A stretch of 64,000 nucleotides of DNA from assembly GCF_006716785.1 (NCBI RefSeq), contig NZ_VFPQ01000001.1:1178001-1242000 (forward strand), read 5' to 3'. This stretch comes from Thermopolyspora flexuosa (GTDB lineage Bacteria; Actinomycetota; Actinomycetes; Streptosporangiales; Streptosporangiaceae). Position numbers and translations under genes: made by a program. Below the pieces are notes generated by a model. That model was not told the origin of the DNA, ran no database searches, and worked only from the letters and a program-made list of their open reading frames with translations. Shown piece after piece: positions 55,724-64,000 of this stretch. The stretch's first letter is position 1. The number at the start of each line of letters is the position of its first letter.

Positions 55724-56557
55724 TCAGTCCTCCGGGTAGCGCGCGGGCAGCACGCTCGCGCCGATCTCGTAGATCTCCTCGATCTCGGCGTCGGTGAGCG
55801 CCCGCTCCCGCCGGGTGATCCACTTGCGCACGCGGCTGCCGTCGAACACGTCCACGCCGCGCACGTTCAGGATCTTCCACGGGATCCGCGGGCCGTAGAT
55901 CGCGAGCGACGGCACCACGTGAATCTCGCGGCCCAGGGCCTCGCTGATCAGCCTGCTCGCCTCGCTCGCCTCCATCCGGGCCTCGTCGAGACGTTCCTTC
56001 ATGTTGAACGGCCCGTGGAAGAGCTTGCGATGCGACTGCACCCGGACCGGGAGCCGCTTGTCCCACTTCTCCGAGTCCACCGCGTAGACACCGGTCGGCC
56101 CGATCACGAGATGGTCGATCTGGGCGTCGGTGCCGGGGATCGCGCGGGCGTGCAGCGAGCGGTAGCCGTTGCGCTCGAGCTTGCGGAGCTGCGCCTCGGT
56201 GTGGCGCTCGGCCACGGACGGGCGGCGCCAGGCGGGCACCGAGGAGACGAGCTGGGCCTGGTAGACGGTGTCGGCGATCGCGGCGATGATCGCGGCGGTG
56301 ACCCCAAGCCTCCAGTCGATGAGCAGCACGCCCACGCCCACGCCGACGAGCACGGAGATGATCACGCGTCGTCGCAGGTGCCGGTACCGCGGGTCCTGGA
56401 TGAGATCACGCAGCGAGACCCGCGTGACCGGGGCATACGTCGACTCCGCCTCCCGGGGATGTTCCCGGACACGCTCCCCGGAAGGGCGATCACTCACCCA
56501 AATCGGTGACGTACCGTTACCGTTGTCTGGTTCGAGCCCGGAATCCACGTCACTCAC
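55724..56557 (-). CDS. NERD-domain protein with membrane segment
   Basis: This 277-residue protein has a hydrophobic segment near residues 65-100. A NERD domain follows, with GYRSLHARAIPGTDAQIDHL and VIGPTGVYAVDSEKWDKRLP. NERD is a nuclease-related fold; the acidic and Lys-containing segment DSEKW corresponds to the nuclease core. Its role is unknown. GTG 56557 starts the frame. No neighbour suggests a function. Confidence 0.8.
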   Translation of the reverse strand: MSDVDSGLEPDNGNGTSPIWVSDRPSGERVREHPREAESTYAPVTRVSLRDLIQDPRYRHLRRRVIISVLVGVGVGVLLIDWRLGVTAAIIAAIADTVYQAQLVSSVPAWRRPSVAERHTEAQLRKLERNGYRSLHARAIPGTDAQIDHLVIGPTGVYAVDSEKWDKRLPVRVQSHRKLFHGPFNMKERLDEARMEASEASRLISEALGREIHVVPSLAIYGPRIPWKILNVRGVDVFDGSRVRKWITRRERALTDAEIEEIYEIGASVLPARYPED

Positions 56558-56738
56558 GGTAGCCGAGACTCCAGGTCATGGATAGTGTTACCTAGTTCAT
56601 ACTTTTGTTGCCGCGTGCCGCCGCGTGCCCCGCGCGCGGGACGGGTACGTACACATTTCCCCTCGCCCGGTCCACGGTCGTCCCCAGCGCGAGCGCCGCA
56701 CTGGGCAAAGTCCCGTCATCCGCCTACCGTTCGGAGAC

Positions 56739-58175
56739 GTGACGGAGATACATGATCTTACCGCCCTGCAGCAGGCGGCGGCGGTACGCGACAGGGAACT
56801 GTCCCCGGTGGAGATCGTCGACCACTACCTCGCGCGCATCGAACGGCTCGACGCGCAGGTCGGCGCCTACGCCACGGTCACCGCCGAGCTCGCCCGCGAG
56901 CAGGCGCGGCAGGCCGAGCAGGCGATCATGTCGGGCACGGCGGCCGGTCCCGACGGCGAGCTGCCCCCGCTGTACGGCGTGCCCATCCCGATCAAGGACC
57001 TCAACCTCGTCAAGGGCGTGCCCACGCTCTTCGGCTCGGCCGTCTACGAGGGCTTCGTCGCCCCGGTCGACGACGGCGTGGTGGAGCGGCTGCGCGCGGC
57101 CGGCACGATCATGCTCGGCAAGACGAACGCCCCCGAGTTCGGCCTGCCCTGCTACACCGAGACCGACGTCGCCCCGCCCGCCCGCACCCCGTGGGACCCG
57201 TCCCGCTCGGCCGGCGGCTCCAGCGGCGGGGCCGCGGCCGCGGTCGCCGCCGGGCTCGCCCCGGCCGCGCACGCCAGCGACGGCGCGGGCTCGATCCGCA
57301 TCCCCTCCTCGGTGTGCGGCCTGTTCGGCATCAAGCCGTCCCGGGGCCGGATCAGCACCGGCCCGATCGTCCCGGACCTGGCGGGCCTGTCCACCAGCGG
57401 GCCGATCGCCCGCGACGTCGCGGACGCCGCGGCCCTGCTCGACGCGATGGCGCACAACGCGCCCGGCGACCTCTCCTACGCGCCGCCGCCCGAGATGCCG
57501 TTCGCCGAGTACGCCCGGCGCGACCCGGGCCGGCTGCGGATCGGCCGCACCGCCGAGCCGGTGGTGCCCGGCGTGGAGATCCACCCCGAGGTGATGGCGG
57601 CCTACGAGGCGGCCGCCAGACTGCTGGAGTCGCTCGGGCACGAGGTGGTCGACGTGCCCCGGGTCTACGACGGGGGGATCCTCGCCGACTTCGAGACCCT
57701 CTACTACGCGTACGCCACCGTGCACCCGGTCGACCCGGCGATGGAGGGCAAGCTGCGCCCGCTCACCGCCTGGCTGCGCGAGCGCGGCCGCGCCGTGTCC
57801 GCGCCCGAGCTGCTGCGCGCGATGTCCTCGCTGCAGTTCGCGGCCCGCGCCGGGCTCGCCGCCACGGCGGAGTACGACGCGCTGCTCATGCCGACGCTCA
57901 GCATGCCGCCGGTGCCGGTGGGCTGGTTCGAGGAGTGCGACGACCCGGCCGAGACGTTCCGGCGCATGGAGCGCTTCACCCCGTTCGCCGCGCTGTGCAA
58001 CGTCAGCGGGCAGCCCGCGGTGAACCTCCCGCTGCACTGGACGCCCGGCAACCTGCCGATCGGCGTGATGCTCGCCGGCCGGTACGGCGAGGAGGGCCTG
58101 CTGATCTCGCTCTCCGCGCAGATCGAGCGGGCCGTCGGCGGCTTCTGGGGGGAGCGCCGCCCCGCCGTCTGGTGA
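56739..58175 (+). CDS. amidase (Ser-cisSer-Lys family)
   Basis: This 478-residue amidase has the catalytic Lys in YGVPIPIKDLN, the Gly/Ser-rich segment RSAGGSSGGAAAAVAAGLAP and the nucleophile region ASDGAGSIRIPSSVCG. The length is typical. Targets may be amides or nitrile-derived acids; not assigned. GTG 56739 is preferred since the family begins near VTEIHDLTALQQA; the ribosome site is weak (GGAG two bases away). The longer upstream frame is Arg-rich. Confidence 0.88.
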   Translation: MTEIHDLTALQQAAAVRDRELSPVEIVDHYLARIERLDAQVGAYATVTAELAREQARQAEQAIMSGTAAGPDGELPPLYGVPIPIKDLNLVKGVPTLFGSAVYEGFVAPVDDGVVERLRAAGTIMLGKTNAPEFGLPCYTETDVAPPARTPWDPSRSAGGSSGGAAAAVAAGLAPAAHASDGAGSIRIPSSVCGLFGIKPSRGRISTGPIVPDLAGLSTSGPIARDVADAAALLDAMAHNAPGDLSYAPPPEMPFAEYARRDPGRLRIGRTAEPVVPGVEIHPEVMAAYEAAARLLESLGHEVVDVPRVYDGGILADFETLYYAYATVHPVDPAMEGKLRPLTAWLRERGRAVSAPELLRAMSSLQFAARAGLAATAEYDALLMPTLSMPPVPVGWFEECDDPAETFRRMERFTPFAALCNVSGQPAVNLPLHWTPGNLPIGVMLAGRYGEEGLLISLSAQIERAVGGFWGERRPAVW

Positions 58176-58190
58176 CGGCCCGCGCGGTGG

Positions 58191-59201
58191 TCACGCGCCG
58201 CCCCGGTACGCCGCGCGGCCGTCCCCGTCCCGGGTGGCGGCGAGCAGGCCGACCAGGTGCGCGGCGGTGTCGGCGAGCAGCGTCGACGGCGTGATCGGCG
58301 CACCGGCGACCGCCGAGAACAGGCTCGGCAGGCCGGGCAGCGGGTAGCCGTCGTCGTCGAGCGCGCCGCGGGCGATGTCGTGCCGGGCGAGGCGGGCCCG
58401 GCTGCGCTCCCACGCCTCGAGCACCTCCGCGCGGGACGGCACCCCGAAGCCGTGCCCGACGGGCGCGGCGTGGCGCAGCCGTACCAGCGGGCTCTCGGCG
58501 AAGCCGCGGGCCACCCGGCAGCGGGCGGCGAGGTCCTCGCGCGCCTTCGGGTCGATCCAGTCCATCGCGGTGCACGGGGTACGGCACCGGGCCACGCAGA
58601 CCGCGAGCGCCCCGGCCACCTGGCTGTGCTGCCGGTCGAGGTACGCCTGCCAGCCGGAGGGCGGCTCCACCGCGACCCGGAGCGTGCGCTCGGCCGCGGA
58701 CCTGGCCGCCTTGGTGTGCGCGCAGTCGGCGGCGTCGAGCACCCCGAACCGGCTGCCCGGCGCGCGCAGCCCGGCCGGCCAGCGTACCGGGTCGCCGGCG
58801 TGGCCGAGCACGGTCTCGAACGCGAGCAGCGGCAGGTACTCGGCGGCGATGTGCAGCGCCGCGGTGACCGGGCTCAGCTCGTGCCGGTCCCAGCGCACCC
58901 GGATCACCTCGAGCAGCAGCCCGAACGCCGGGCGCAGCGAGTCGAGCGCCCCGCGCGGCCGCTCCCGCGCGGTCTGCGGCATGTGGCAGGCGTGCGCCCG
59001 GCGGCGCAGCTCCGCGGGCACGTACCGTTCGTCGTCGCCGTTGGCGAAGTCCTCGGCGTCGAGGGTGAGCAGCCGCTGGCCGAACTCGCACACCGCCACC
59101 ACCCGCCGCGCGTCGGCCAGCGCGCGCGGCGCGAGCGCGCCCACGTCGCCGAACGCGTACCGCCGGGCGAGTTCGATGAGCAGGTCGAGGGGGGATCGCA
59201 C
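58191..59201 (-). CDS. conserved protein of unknown function
   Basis: The 336-residue protein has no recognised domain. It is Ala/Arg-rich and largely helical, with a Cys/His pattern (ACHMPQTARERP, AVCVARCRTPCTAMDWIDP) in the middle and C-terminal part. GTG 59201 has GGAGAGCCTC upstream. It converges with the amidase gene, 16 bases away. Codon use is normal for the genome, which argues for a real gene. Confidence 0.6.
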   Translation of the reverse strand: MRSPLDLLIELARRYAFGDVGALAPRALADARRVVAVCEFGQRLLTLDAEDFANGDDERYVPAELRRRAHACHMPQTARERPRGALDSLRPAFGLLLEVIRVRWDRHELSPVTAALHIAAEYLPLLAFETVLGHAGDPVRWPAGLRAPGSRFGVLDAADCAHTKAARSAAERTLRVAVEPPSGWQAYLDRQHSQVAGALAVCVARCRTPCTAMDWIDPKAREDLAARCRVARGFAESPLVRLRHAAPVGHGFGVPSRAEVLEAWERSRARLARHDIARGALDDDGYPLPGLPSLFSAVAGAPITPSTLLADTAAHLVGLLAATRDGDGRAAYRGGA

Positions 59202-59341
59202 GAGGCTCTCCAGTTGTGCGTGCCGTGCCGGTGCCGTCGTGGATCACCCGGGCGGGCTCCGGCGGATACCGGGCGGGGAGCCGGGGCGGCGGATCCGGCG
59301 GGATCCGGGCCGGCCGCCCCGCTCACGTGGTCACCGGGCCG

Positions 59342-61909
59342 TCAGGCCGCGGCGGCGTCCTTCGCCCGGGCGCGCAGGGCGCGGCGGATGCCGTCGGCGC
59401 CCTCCAGCAGCAGCCGGCGCAGCGCGTGCGGCGGCTCGGCCTCGGCGAGGTACCGCTGGGTCTCCTCGATCGTCTCCGCCCGGATCTGGAACACCGGGTA
59501 GCAGCCCACCGCGAAGTTCTGCGCCATGTCGGTGGTCCACTCCCGCCAGACGCGGCCGACCTCGGCGAAGAACCGCTCGCCGTACGGCGCGAGCAGCTCG
59601 GGGTGGTGCGGGTCGTTGAAGCCGAGGATCGTCGACCGCAGCACCGCGCCGCTCAGCCCGCCGTCGACGATCGTCGCCCAGGCCGCCTCCTTCGCCTCCG
59701 GCGTGGGGATCGCCGCCCGGCACATCGCGGCCGACCGCTCGCCGGTCGCGGTCCGGTCCCGCTCCAGCTCGGCGGCGATGTCGGCCTCGCCGAGCACCCC
59801 GCCGCTCACCAGCGCGTGGGTGAGCGTCCACCGCAGGTCGGCGTCGACCGCCAGCCCCTCCGGTACGGCGGTGCCGTCGAGGATGCCGCGCAGGAACGCC
59901 AGGTCCTGCGCGCGCACCGCGACCCCGGCGAACGCGTTCACATAGGCGAGCTGGAAGTCCGAGCCCGGCTCGGCCTCGGCGATGAGCTCGCGCAGCCGGT
60001 CGGCGAGGATCGCCAGCCCCTCGGCCCGCCACGCCGGGTCGGCGTACTGCTGCACCGCCTGCCGCGCCTGCCGCAGCACGGTCTGCAGCACGGTGAGGTC
60101 GGTCACCGAGTGGATGCCGCGCACCACGAGCCGCACGTAGTCGCGGGTGGCCATCTCCGCGTCCCGGGTCATGTCCCAGGCCGCCGACCAGCACAGCGCG
60201 CGCGGCAGCGACTCGTCGAACCTCGCGATGCCGCCGTCCACGATCGTGCGCAGCGAGCGCTCGTCGAGCCGGATCTTCGCGTAGGTGAGGTCGTCGTCGT
60301 TGATCAGCACCAGGTCGGGCCGAGCCTCGCCGACGAGCTCGGGCACGGCGGTGCGGGAGCCGGAGACGTCGAGCTCGACCCGCTTGGTCCGGGTGAGCAC
60401 GCCGTCCCGCTCGGTGTAGAGGCCGATCGCGATCCGGTGGGTGCGCAGCGTCGGGTAGTCGGCCGGCGCCTCCTGCAGCACCTCGAAGCTCGCGAAGCGG
60501 CCGGACTCGTCGAGGGTGAACGACGGCCGCAGCGTGTTCACCCAGGAGGTCTCCAGCCACTCCTTCGACCAGGACGACAGGTCCCGGCCGGAGGTGCGCT
60601 CCAGCGCCGACAGCAGGTCCTTCAGCTCGGTGTTGCCCCAGGCGTGCTGGGTGAAGTAGTCGCGCACGCCCGCCAGGAAGTTGTCGAGGCCGACGTAGGC
60701 CACGAGCTGCTTGAGCACCGAGGCGCCCTTGGCGTACGTGATGCCGTCGAAGTTGACCTCGACCGCCTGGATGTCCGGGATGTCCGCGGCGATCGGGTGG
60801 GTGGAGGGCAGCTGGTCCTGCCGGTACGCCCACGCCTTCTCCACGTTGGCGAACGTGGTCCAGGCGCCCTTGCCCCACCGGGTCGCCTCGGCCTGGCAGA
60901 GCACCGACATGTAGGTGGCGAACGACTCGTTCAGCCACAGGTCGTCCCACCAGCGCATGGTGACGAGGTTGCCGAACCACATGTGCGCCATCTCGTGGAG
61001 GATGGTCTCGGCCCGGCGCTCCACCATCGCGTCGGTGACCCGGGAGCGGAAGATGTAGTCCTCCAGGAAGGTGACCGCCCCGGCGTTCTCCATCGCGCCC
61101 GACTTGAACTCGGGCACGAACAGCTGGTCGTACTTGCCGAACGGGTACCGCAGCCCGAAGACCCGGTGGAAGAAGTCGAAGCCCTGCCGGGTCACCTCGA
61201 AGATGTTCTCGGCGTCGAGGTACTCGGCGAGCGAGGCCCGGCAGTAGATGCCGAGCGGGATGCCGTCGTGCTCGGACCGCACCACGTGGTACGGCCCGGC
61301 GATCAGCGCCGTGATGTAGGTGGACATCACCGGGGTGGGCGCGAACTTCCACCGCCTGGCCCGCTGCAGCACGCCGTGCCGGTGGCGCTCCTCCGGCAGC
61401 TCCTCCACCGACTCGGGCACGGTGTTCGACACCACCTCCCAGTCGGCGGGGGCGATCACGATGAACTCGAACGTCGACTTCAGGTCGGGCTGGTCGAAAC
61501 AGGCGTACATGCGGTGCGCGTCCGCCGTCTCGAACTGGCTGTGCAGGTAGACCCGCTGGTCCACGGGGTCCATGAAGCGGTGCAGCCCTTCACCGGTGCG
61601 CATGTAGGTGCAGTCGGCGTCGACGCGCAACTCGTTCGTCGCCGCAAGGTCCGGCAGGGGGATGCGCCCGGCGACCGGGTCGTACGTGGCCGGGTCGAGT
61701 TCGCGCCCGTTCAACGTGATGCTGCGCACGCGGGCGCCGGCGAGGTCGATGAAGGTCTCGGCCCCGGGCTCGGCACAGTCGAACCGGACCGTGGTGACGC
61801 TCTCGAAACGGTCCTCGCCCTCGGTGAGATCGAGTTCCACCGTGTAGGACCGGACCGTCAGCAGCCGGGCTCGTTCCCGGGCCTCGTCACGGGTCAGATT
61901 GCCTGCCAC
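59342..61909 (-). CDS. pepN: aminopeptidase N (M1 family)
   Basis: This 855-residue zinc aminopeptidase has the GAMEN substrate motif in KSGAMENAGAVTF. The zinc site is HEMAHMWFGNLV near residue 305, with the third ligand in LWLNESFATYM. The C-terminal half is helical, as in M1 enzymes. It releases N-terminal residues from peptides in the cytoplasm. GTG 61909 has GAGGAGCCGAT upstream. It is divergent from the nitroreductase gene, the same neighbour order as in mycobacteria (Rv2467-Rv2466c). Confidence 0.95.
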   Translation of the reverse strand: MAGNLTRDEARERARLLTVRSYTVELDLTEGEDRFESVTTVRFDCAEPGAETFIDLAGARVRSITLNGRELDPATYDPVAGRIPLPDLAATNELRVDADCTYMRTGEGLHRFMDPVDQRVYLHSQFETADAHRMYACFDQPDLKSTFEFIVIAPADWEVVSNTVPESVEELPEERHRHGVLQRARRWKFAPTPVMSTYITALIAGPYHVVRSEHDGIPLGIYCRASLAEYLDAENIFEVTRQGFDFFHRVFGLRYPFGKYDQLFVPEFKSGAMENAGAVTFLEDYIFRSRVTDAMVERRAETILHEMAHMWFGNLVTMRWWDDLWLNESFATYMSVLCQAEATRWGKGAWTTFANVEKAWAYRQDQLPSTHPIAADIPDIQAVEVNFDGITYAKGASVLKQLVAYVGLDNFLAGVRDYFTQHAWGNTELKDLLSALERTSGRDLSSWSKEWLETSWVNTLRPSFTLDESGRFASFEVLQEAPADYPTLRTHRIAIGLYTERDGVLTRTKRVELDVSGSRTAVPELVGEARPDLVLINDDDLTYAKIRLDERSLRTIVDGGIARFDESLPRALCWSAAWDMTRDAEMATRDYVRLVVRGIHSVTDLTVLQTVLRQARQAVQQYADPAWRAEGLAILADRLRELIAEAEPGSDFQLAYVNAFAGVAVRAQDLAFLRGILDGTAVPEGLAVDADLRWTLTHALVSGGVLGEADIAAELERDRTATGERSAAMCRAAIPTPEAKEAAWATIVDGGLSGAVLRSTILGFNDPHHPELLAPYGERFFAEVGRVWREWTTDMAQNFAVGCYPVFQIRAETIEETQRYLAEAEPPHALRRLLLEGADGIRRALRARAKDAAAA

Positions 61910-62062
61910 ATCGGCTCCTCATCGCTGTGCCCCGCTGCCGCCTCGCAGGGGGTCTTCCGAATCCTGCCATGCCCGGGAGGGACGTTCCCTTCGGGAATAC
62001 CCTCGTTCCAACCGTGGGTTGCGCCACAGTGTAAGCATGTGATCGCGACCTGGGAGCTGACG

Positions 62063-62713
62063 ATGACCGATCGGATTCCTGTGGATTTCTGGTTCGACCC
62101 GCTGTGCCCGTGGGCCTGGCTCACCTCCCGCTGGGTGCTCGAGGTCGAACGGGTCCGTCCGGTCGAGCCGCGGTGGCACATCATGAGCCTCTACGTCCTC
62201 AACGAGGACAAGGACATCCCCCAGCAGTACCGTGAGCTGCTCGCGAACGCGATGGGGCCGGTACGCGTGCTCGCCGCCGCGGCGAACAAGTACGGCGGGG
62301 AGACCGAGGGCGGGGAGAGCGCCGTGCTCGGCCGCCTCTACACCGAGATCGGCGTGCGGTTCCACAACCGGGCCGAGCTCGGCGAGGACCGCAGCAAGGA
62401 GCGGTTCGCCGAGGTGCTCCGCCGCGCGCTGGCGGCCGCCGGGTACGACGAGCAGCTGGTCGACGCGATGGACTCCACCGAGTACGACGAGGAGATCCGC
62501 AGCTCGCACGCCACCGCGATGGAGCTGGTCGGCGAGGAGGTCGGCACCCCGGTGATCAAGGTGGGCGAGACCGCGTTCTTCGGCCCGGTGGTGAGCCCCA
62601 CGCCGAAGGGCGAGGCGGCCGGCAGGCTGTGGGACGGCGTGCTCCTGGTCGCGGGCACCGACGGCTTCTTCGAGCTCAAGCGCTCCCGCACCCGCGGCCC
62701 GATCTTCGACTGA
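62063..62713 (+). CDS. mycothiol-dependent nitroreductase (Rv2466c-like, DsbA fold)
   Basis: This 216-residue thioredoxin-fold protein has the active site DFWFDPLCPWAWLTSRW, with a CPWA motif as in Rv2466c. Such enzymes use mycothiol and can reduce nitro compounds under oxidative stress. Later segments HNRAELGEDRSKERFAEVLR and VGTPVIKVGETAFFGPVVSP match the family. ATG 62063 follows GGGAGCTGACG. It is divergent from pepN. Confidence 0.92.
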   Translation: MTDRIPVDFWFDPLCPWAWLTSRWVLEVERVRPVEPRWHIMSLYVLNEDKDIPQQYRELLANAMGPVRVLAAAANKYGGETEGGESAVLGRLYTEIGVRFHNRAELGEDRSKERFAEVLRRALAAAGYDEQLVDAMDSTEYDEEIRSSHATAMELVGEEVGTPVIKVGETAFFGPVVSPTPKGEAAGRLWDGVLLVAGTDGFFELKRSRTRGPIFD

Positions 62714-63186
62714 CGGGAGCGCGCGTACTTCCACGCGCTGGAAAACCACTCCCTCGCGAAGGAAGGCGGCAGGCCCTCCCGTTCGCGTTCCGCCCCCCGG
62801 CCGGGTCACGGACGCGGCACCGACGCCGTGAACCGGCCGCGGTGGCGATCCCCGGCGGCCCGCCCCTGCGTTCCGCCCATCGCCCCGAGCGCTGACGCCG
62901 CGGCCGCCGTGCGCGGGCGCCGGGCACCCCGCGGCGCTCCGGCGCGCCGGGCGGGGCCGGTACGGCTCGGCCTCTCGCGCGGCCTCCCCGGTCACGTGAG
63001 CGGCCCGCGGGGCCGGTCGCGCCCGGCGGGACGTCCGGCCCGCGTGATCCGCAACGTCGGCGGCCCTGCCGTGGGGAACGGCAGGGCCGTGCTCGGCCCT
63101 CGTCCTGGCGGGCGGGTTCGATGGCCGCGGGCGCGGGGCCCGTCCGGCCGCATCCGGTCCGTGGCCGCGCGCCTCAACCGGTCACG
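62714..63186. other. intergenic region between nitroreductase and marR genes
   Basis: No gene is supported in these 473 bases; frames here are Arg/Pro-rich. A terminator-like hairpin at 63061-63089 is listed separately. The two flanking genes converge on this region. Confidence 0.5.
63061..63089. terminator. bidirectional hairpin between convergent genes
   Basis: A perfect 12-bp stem (CGGCCCTGCCGT at 63061-63072 against 63078-63089) has a GGGGA loop. It lies between convergent genes. Confidence 0.6.
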
Positions 63187-63618
63187 TCACCCGCCGGCCC
63201 GCGCGGCGTCGCCGCCGGCCCGCAGCGCGGTGGTGGGCGGCGGGAAGCGCACCGCGGGGAAGGCGGCGTCGCGGAGGATGCGGCCGATCGTCGCGGTGGC
63301 CGCGGCGTACAGGTCCCGTCCCGCCTCGGTGAGGCGCACCTGGGTTCCCCGCCCGTCGTCCGGCGACGCCGTGCGCTGCAGGACCCCGGCCGCCTCCATC
63401 TGCGCCACCAGCCGGGACACCTGGGGCTGGCTGCGCGAGACCCGCTCGGTCAGCTCGACCAGCCTCGTCCAGCCCGTGGCCGGGACCAGCGCGGACATCA
63501 GCTCGTAGGCGCTGACGCAGAGCCGGTGCTCGCGCGCGAGCTCGCGTTCGATGCTCTGGGTCAGCCGGTTGCAGGCGCGCATCATCTCGAGCCAGCCGGT
63601 CACCAGGTCGTCGCTCAC
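63187..63618 (-). CDS. MarR-family regulator
   Basis: This 143-residue protein has the winged-helix region TRLVELTERVSRSQPQVSRL and VAQMEAAGVLQRTASPDDGR, and a basic wing. It should regulate the divergent MFS transporter gene through the palindromic sites between them. GTG 63618 is the start; the upstream sequence has GAAGG. The effector is unknown. Confidence 0.9.
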   Translation of the reverse strand: MSDDLVTGWLEMMRACNRLTQSIERELAREHRLCVSAYELMSALVPATGWTRLVELTERVSRSQPQVSRLVAQMEAAGVLQRTASPDDGRGTQVRLTEAGRDLYAAATATIGRILRDAAFPAVRFPPPTTALRAGGDAARAGG

Positions 63619-63649
63619 CCTTCACAACCTACCCGAAGGAACTTTCATT

Positions 63650-63681
63650 CGCATGCATGGACAACTTGCATGCGCATGCAT
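63650..63681. promoter_or_regulatory. palindromic MarR operator candidates
   Basis: TGCATGCGCATGCA at 63667-63680 is a perfect 14-bp palindrome. The 9-mer CGCATGCAT also occurs at 63650-63658 and 63673-63681, 23 bases apart. The cluster sits between divergent marR and MFS genes, a usual place for MarR binding. Confidence 0.75.
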
Positions 63682-63693
63682 AGAGTTGCCGCC

Positions 63694-64000
63694 ATGGACG
63701 ACAGCACACGGACCCGCTCCGCCGCCCCGGGCCCGCCGGCGCAGGCGCCGGACCCCTCCGCCTCCTGGAGCGCCATGGCCGTGCTCGGCGCCGCCCAGCT
63801 CATGGTCATGCTCGACTCGACGGTCGTGAACGTCGCGCTGCCCTCCATCGGCCGCTCGCTGCCGGCCGGCACCGCGGCCCTGCAGTGGACCGTCGGCTCC
63901 TACGTGCTGACGTACGGCAGCCTGCTGCTCCTCGGCGGCCGCATCGCCGACGTGTTCGGGCGCCGCCGCTCGTTCCTCGCCGGGCTGGCGCTCTTCGGCG
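63694..64000 (+). CDS. MFS drug/proton antiporter (DHA2/EmrB-like), truncated by window edge
   Basis: Only the first 102 residues are in view. After an Ala/Pro-rich leader, the first transmembrane helix carries MVMLDSTVVNVALPSIGRSL, a DHA2-type motif, and GSLLLLGGRIADVFGRRR is the loop 2-3 motif. Such 14-helix pumps export drugs. The gene continues past base 64000. ATG 63694 follows the MarR-like palindromes, so its expression is probably controlled by the divergent regulator. Confidence 0.88.
   Translation, partial: MDDSTRTRSAAPGPPAQAPDPSASWSAMAVLGAAQLMVMLDSTVVNVALPSIGRSLPAGTAALQWTVGSYVLTYGSLLLLGGRIADVFGRRRSFLAGLALFG

Noticed and set aside
59216-62713. 1165-residue plus-strand frame over pepN
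   Set aside because: It is antisense to pepN; only its last 216 residues, starting at ATG 62063, are a real gene (the nitroreductase).

Overview
The window is a 64-kb chromosomal segment of a very GC-rich actinomycete. Third codon positions are almost all G or C, GTG starts are common, and stop/start overlaps such as ATGA and GTGA are frequent. A mycothiol-type nitroreductase next to pepN, a tandem dynamin-like GTPase pair, an error-prone DnaE2 polymerase under a LexA-type box, a group II truncated hemoglobin and very rare TTA codons all fit Actinomycetota. Streptosporangiales-like relatives are most likely, but this was judged by eye and no alignment was run.

Layout. 1-1.4 kb: no convincing protein gene, plus tRNA-Arg(TCT). 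1.4-5.5 kb: an APH-like kinase, cobD and cobQ of cobamide synthesis, a small SHOCT protein and an anti-sigma-type ATPase. 5.8-11 kb: a quinone oxidoreductase and a four-gene overlapping ABC importer operon. 11.3-15.2 kb: an SOS box followed by a DUF6504 gene and dnaE2. 15.3-20.8 kb: a lipoprotein, a DUF4328 membrane protein, an orphan NarL-type response regulator divergent from a membrane-anchored helical/HTH-like protein, and a secreted GH26-like hydrolase with a DNRLRE/CBM96-like module. 21.2-24.9 kb: FadR-type regulator and divergent lutABC with two operator palindromes. 25.3-30 kb: DUF2795 protein, a membrane protein/regulator/ABC exporter operon, and a fused double GNAT protein. 30.1-33.5 kb: cbiX-like, cobT and cysG-like genes for siroheme and cobamide. 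33.5-41.7 kb: two GTPases, an SSB, a diguanylate cyclase and EttA. 41.8-45.3 kb: GH13 alpha-glucosidase, truncated hemoglobin and MscS channel. 45.6-48.6 kb: an AT-rich repeat patch, a 90-residue protein divergent from an XRE/TPR-type regulator, and a GNAT gene. 48.6-56.6 kb: prolyl oligopeptidase, HNH protein, FmdB-type zinc ribbon, a degenerate class A beta-lactamase-like lipoprotein, an HTH-less WYL protein, ilvD and a NERD protein. 56.7-64 kb: amidase, an unknown protein, pepN, mycothiol-dependent nitroreductase and a divergent marR/MFS pair cut by the window edge.

Most of the content is chromosomal housekeeping. No transposase, integrase, CRISPR array or biosynthetic megagene was seen. 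The points most worth following up are the SOS box driving DUF6504-dnaE2 without visible imuA/imuB, the AT-rich patch with 21-bp repeats and dyads upstream of mscS, TTA codons in the XRE regulator, its GNAT partner and the HNH gene, the beta-lactamase-like protein that has lost all three catalytic motifs, a CbiX-like protein with Thr in place of its metal-site His, and the paired lut and MarR-site palindromes.
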